From Crotophaga sulcirostris (Eukaryota > Chordata > Aves > Cuculiformes > Crotophagidae), in NCBI GenBank assembly GCA_013397455.1, contig VYZB01000329.1, forward strand, positions 182,620-246,619: a stretch of 64,000 nucleotides of DNA, given 5' to 3'. A model generated the notes under the pieces. The model was not told the DNA's origin. It saw nothing but the letters and a program-made list of their open reading frames with translations, and searched no databases. Shown here one piece after another: positions 62,936-64,000 of this stretch; the stretch's first letter is position 1; the number at the start of each line of letters is the position of its first letter. The position numbers and the translations under genes are program-made.

Positions 62936-64000
62936 CCTAAGCCAAGTGACCGCATACTGCCAAGAACAAGGAAGAGAACATGGCCACATAATTGGGGAAA
63001 GGGTAAAAAAAGAGCAGTAAAGCCTTCTATAACAGCATAGACTAAAATTTACTGAAGCAATCATGAAACTTAAATGAAGAAATCAAGTGATATAGGTAGC
63101 ATCAGGGAAATCTATCTTTGAATGAAAAAGAAAAATTAAGACTGTTTTTCCACATACTTCCTTCTACGTGATAACATATTAATCAGCGCGAATAGTTAGA
63201 TGTGTCTTCTTTTAGATGAAAACTTATGTACTTTTTCAGCTTTTCTTTGCAATCTACTGTTCAGTCTCAGTGCTACTTCAAACTCTGTTAGAAATGGAGT
63301 CATCTATATAATCCACACAATCTTGAAGAATTCAGCACTGGAAGACCACCCAGACTCACACATTAGATATTTCTTCAGCGTACTTCCTTGTGAACTGAAT
63401 ATGTTTTAGGATGCCTGCCTAAAACCTGGGTTAAAATTCCTCATCTTTTTGGATTGGGGACCTGATTTTACCAAGATTCTGGTTTCTGGTAGAGTAACTT
63501 CATTATAAAATTCCAAGTTACACTGAAGTGAATTTTTTGGGGTATCCTTAGCTGCATAATGAAATAAAGGAATGTTTACTCCGCTGTCTGGTAAATGCCT
63601 GGATAATTTTAGGTAGTGATTCTGAGGTTTCACAGTTTGAAAATAGTTATGTAAAACAACTTGCATCTAGAATCTTTAACTATAACTGTATTAGCAAAGT
63701 GGTCAGGATCAGGGCAGTGTCCCAAGAACAGTTATCCAAGTGGTTAAAATTGTTAATCTATTCCCTGATGCCCTTTTGGCTCACATCAAATAACACTATC
63801 TGTCTGGGAACTTGCACATGCCAAGGACCATTCCCGGGAGCAGTTTGGATGCAGACACTCTGTTCTGTAATGTAAAAGAATTTATTAGTGTGGCTGTGGC
63901 CAGACCATGTCATTTGGCACCAGGCCAACAAATGGGCGTAGACAATGTTTTCCTTGCTACCCTGCATTTGTGTAATCTTGGGACAATAGTTTGAGGGGAT
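62936..64000. other. non-coding right edge, nothing identified
   Basis: No repeat family or gene recognised. Frames at 63200-63409, 63406-63666, 63758-63967 and 63812-63994 overlap on opposite strands and show no domain. Confidence 0.55.

Overview
The window looks like AT-rich, gene-poor nuclear DNA from a bird. The main evidence is at least thirteen recognisable CR1 LINE fragments, several ending in the avian CR1 3' tail (ATTCTATGATTCTATGA on the sense strand). There is also a degraded LTR resembling a family I know from bird genomes, and one MIR-type SINE fossil. Reading frames are short throughout, introns dominate if any gene is present, and I see no bacterial-style organisation. I cannot name the species.

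Layout: positions 1-262 hold a possible terminal coding exon on the minus strand, which I do not recognise. From 263 to about 8.4 kb there is non-coding DNA with one old CR1 piece (2785-2960). An endogenous retroviral LTR (about 8462-8938) lies directly against a 0.6 kb CR1 copy (8951-9562). Between 12.9 and 32.9 kb there are eight CR1 pieces in both orientations, two of which keep parts of the reverse transcriptase (RT) domain (16.7-17.0 and 32.4-32.9 kb). From 33 to 55 kb repeats are sparse: a worn CR1 (about 35.4 kb), a MIR fossil (45.3 kb), a pure GATAG pentanucleotide array (45.88-45.97 kb) and another worn CR1 (47.3 kb). The largest element is a CR1 of about 1.8 kb (55.36-57.2 kb, minus strand) with RT motifs A, B and C still readable. 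An ancient CR1/L3-like copy lies at 62.5-62.9 kb.

I found no convincing complete protein-coding gene, no tRNA, rRNA or snRNA gene, no CRISPR array and no operon. Most open frames are chance frames, and the longest one (55900-56514, plus) is the antisense shadow of the large CR1. The window fits an intergenic desert or a long intron. I did not find a new biological system here. The leads most worth checking are the possible exon at the left edge, the polymorphism-prone pentanucleotide array, the inverted CR1 pairs and a few sequence-rich non-repeat stretches that could be conserved non-coding elements. Repeat boundaries were judged by eye against remembered family consensus patterns and may be off by 10-40 bases.
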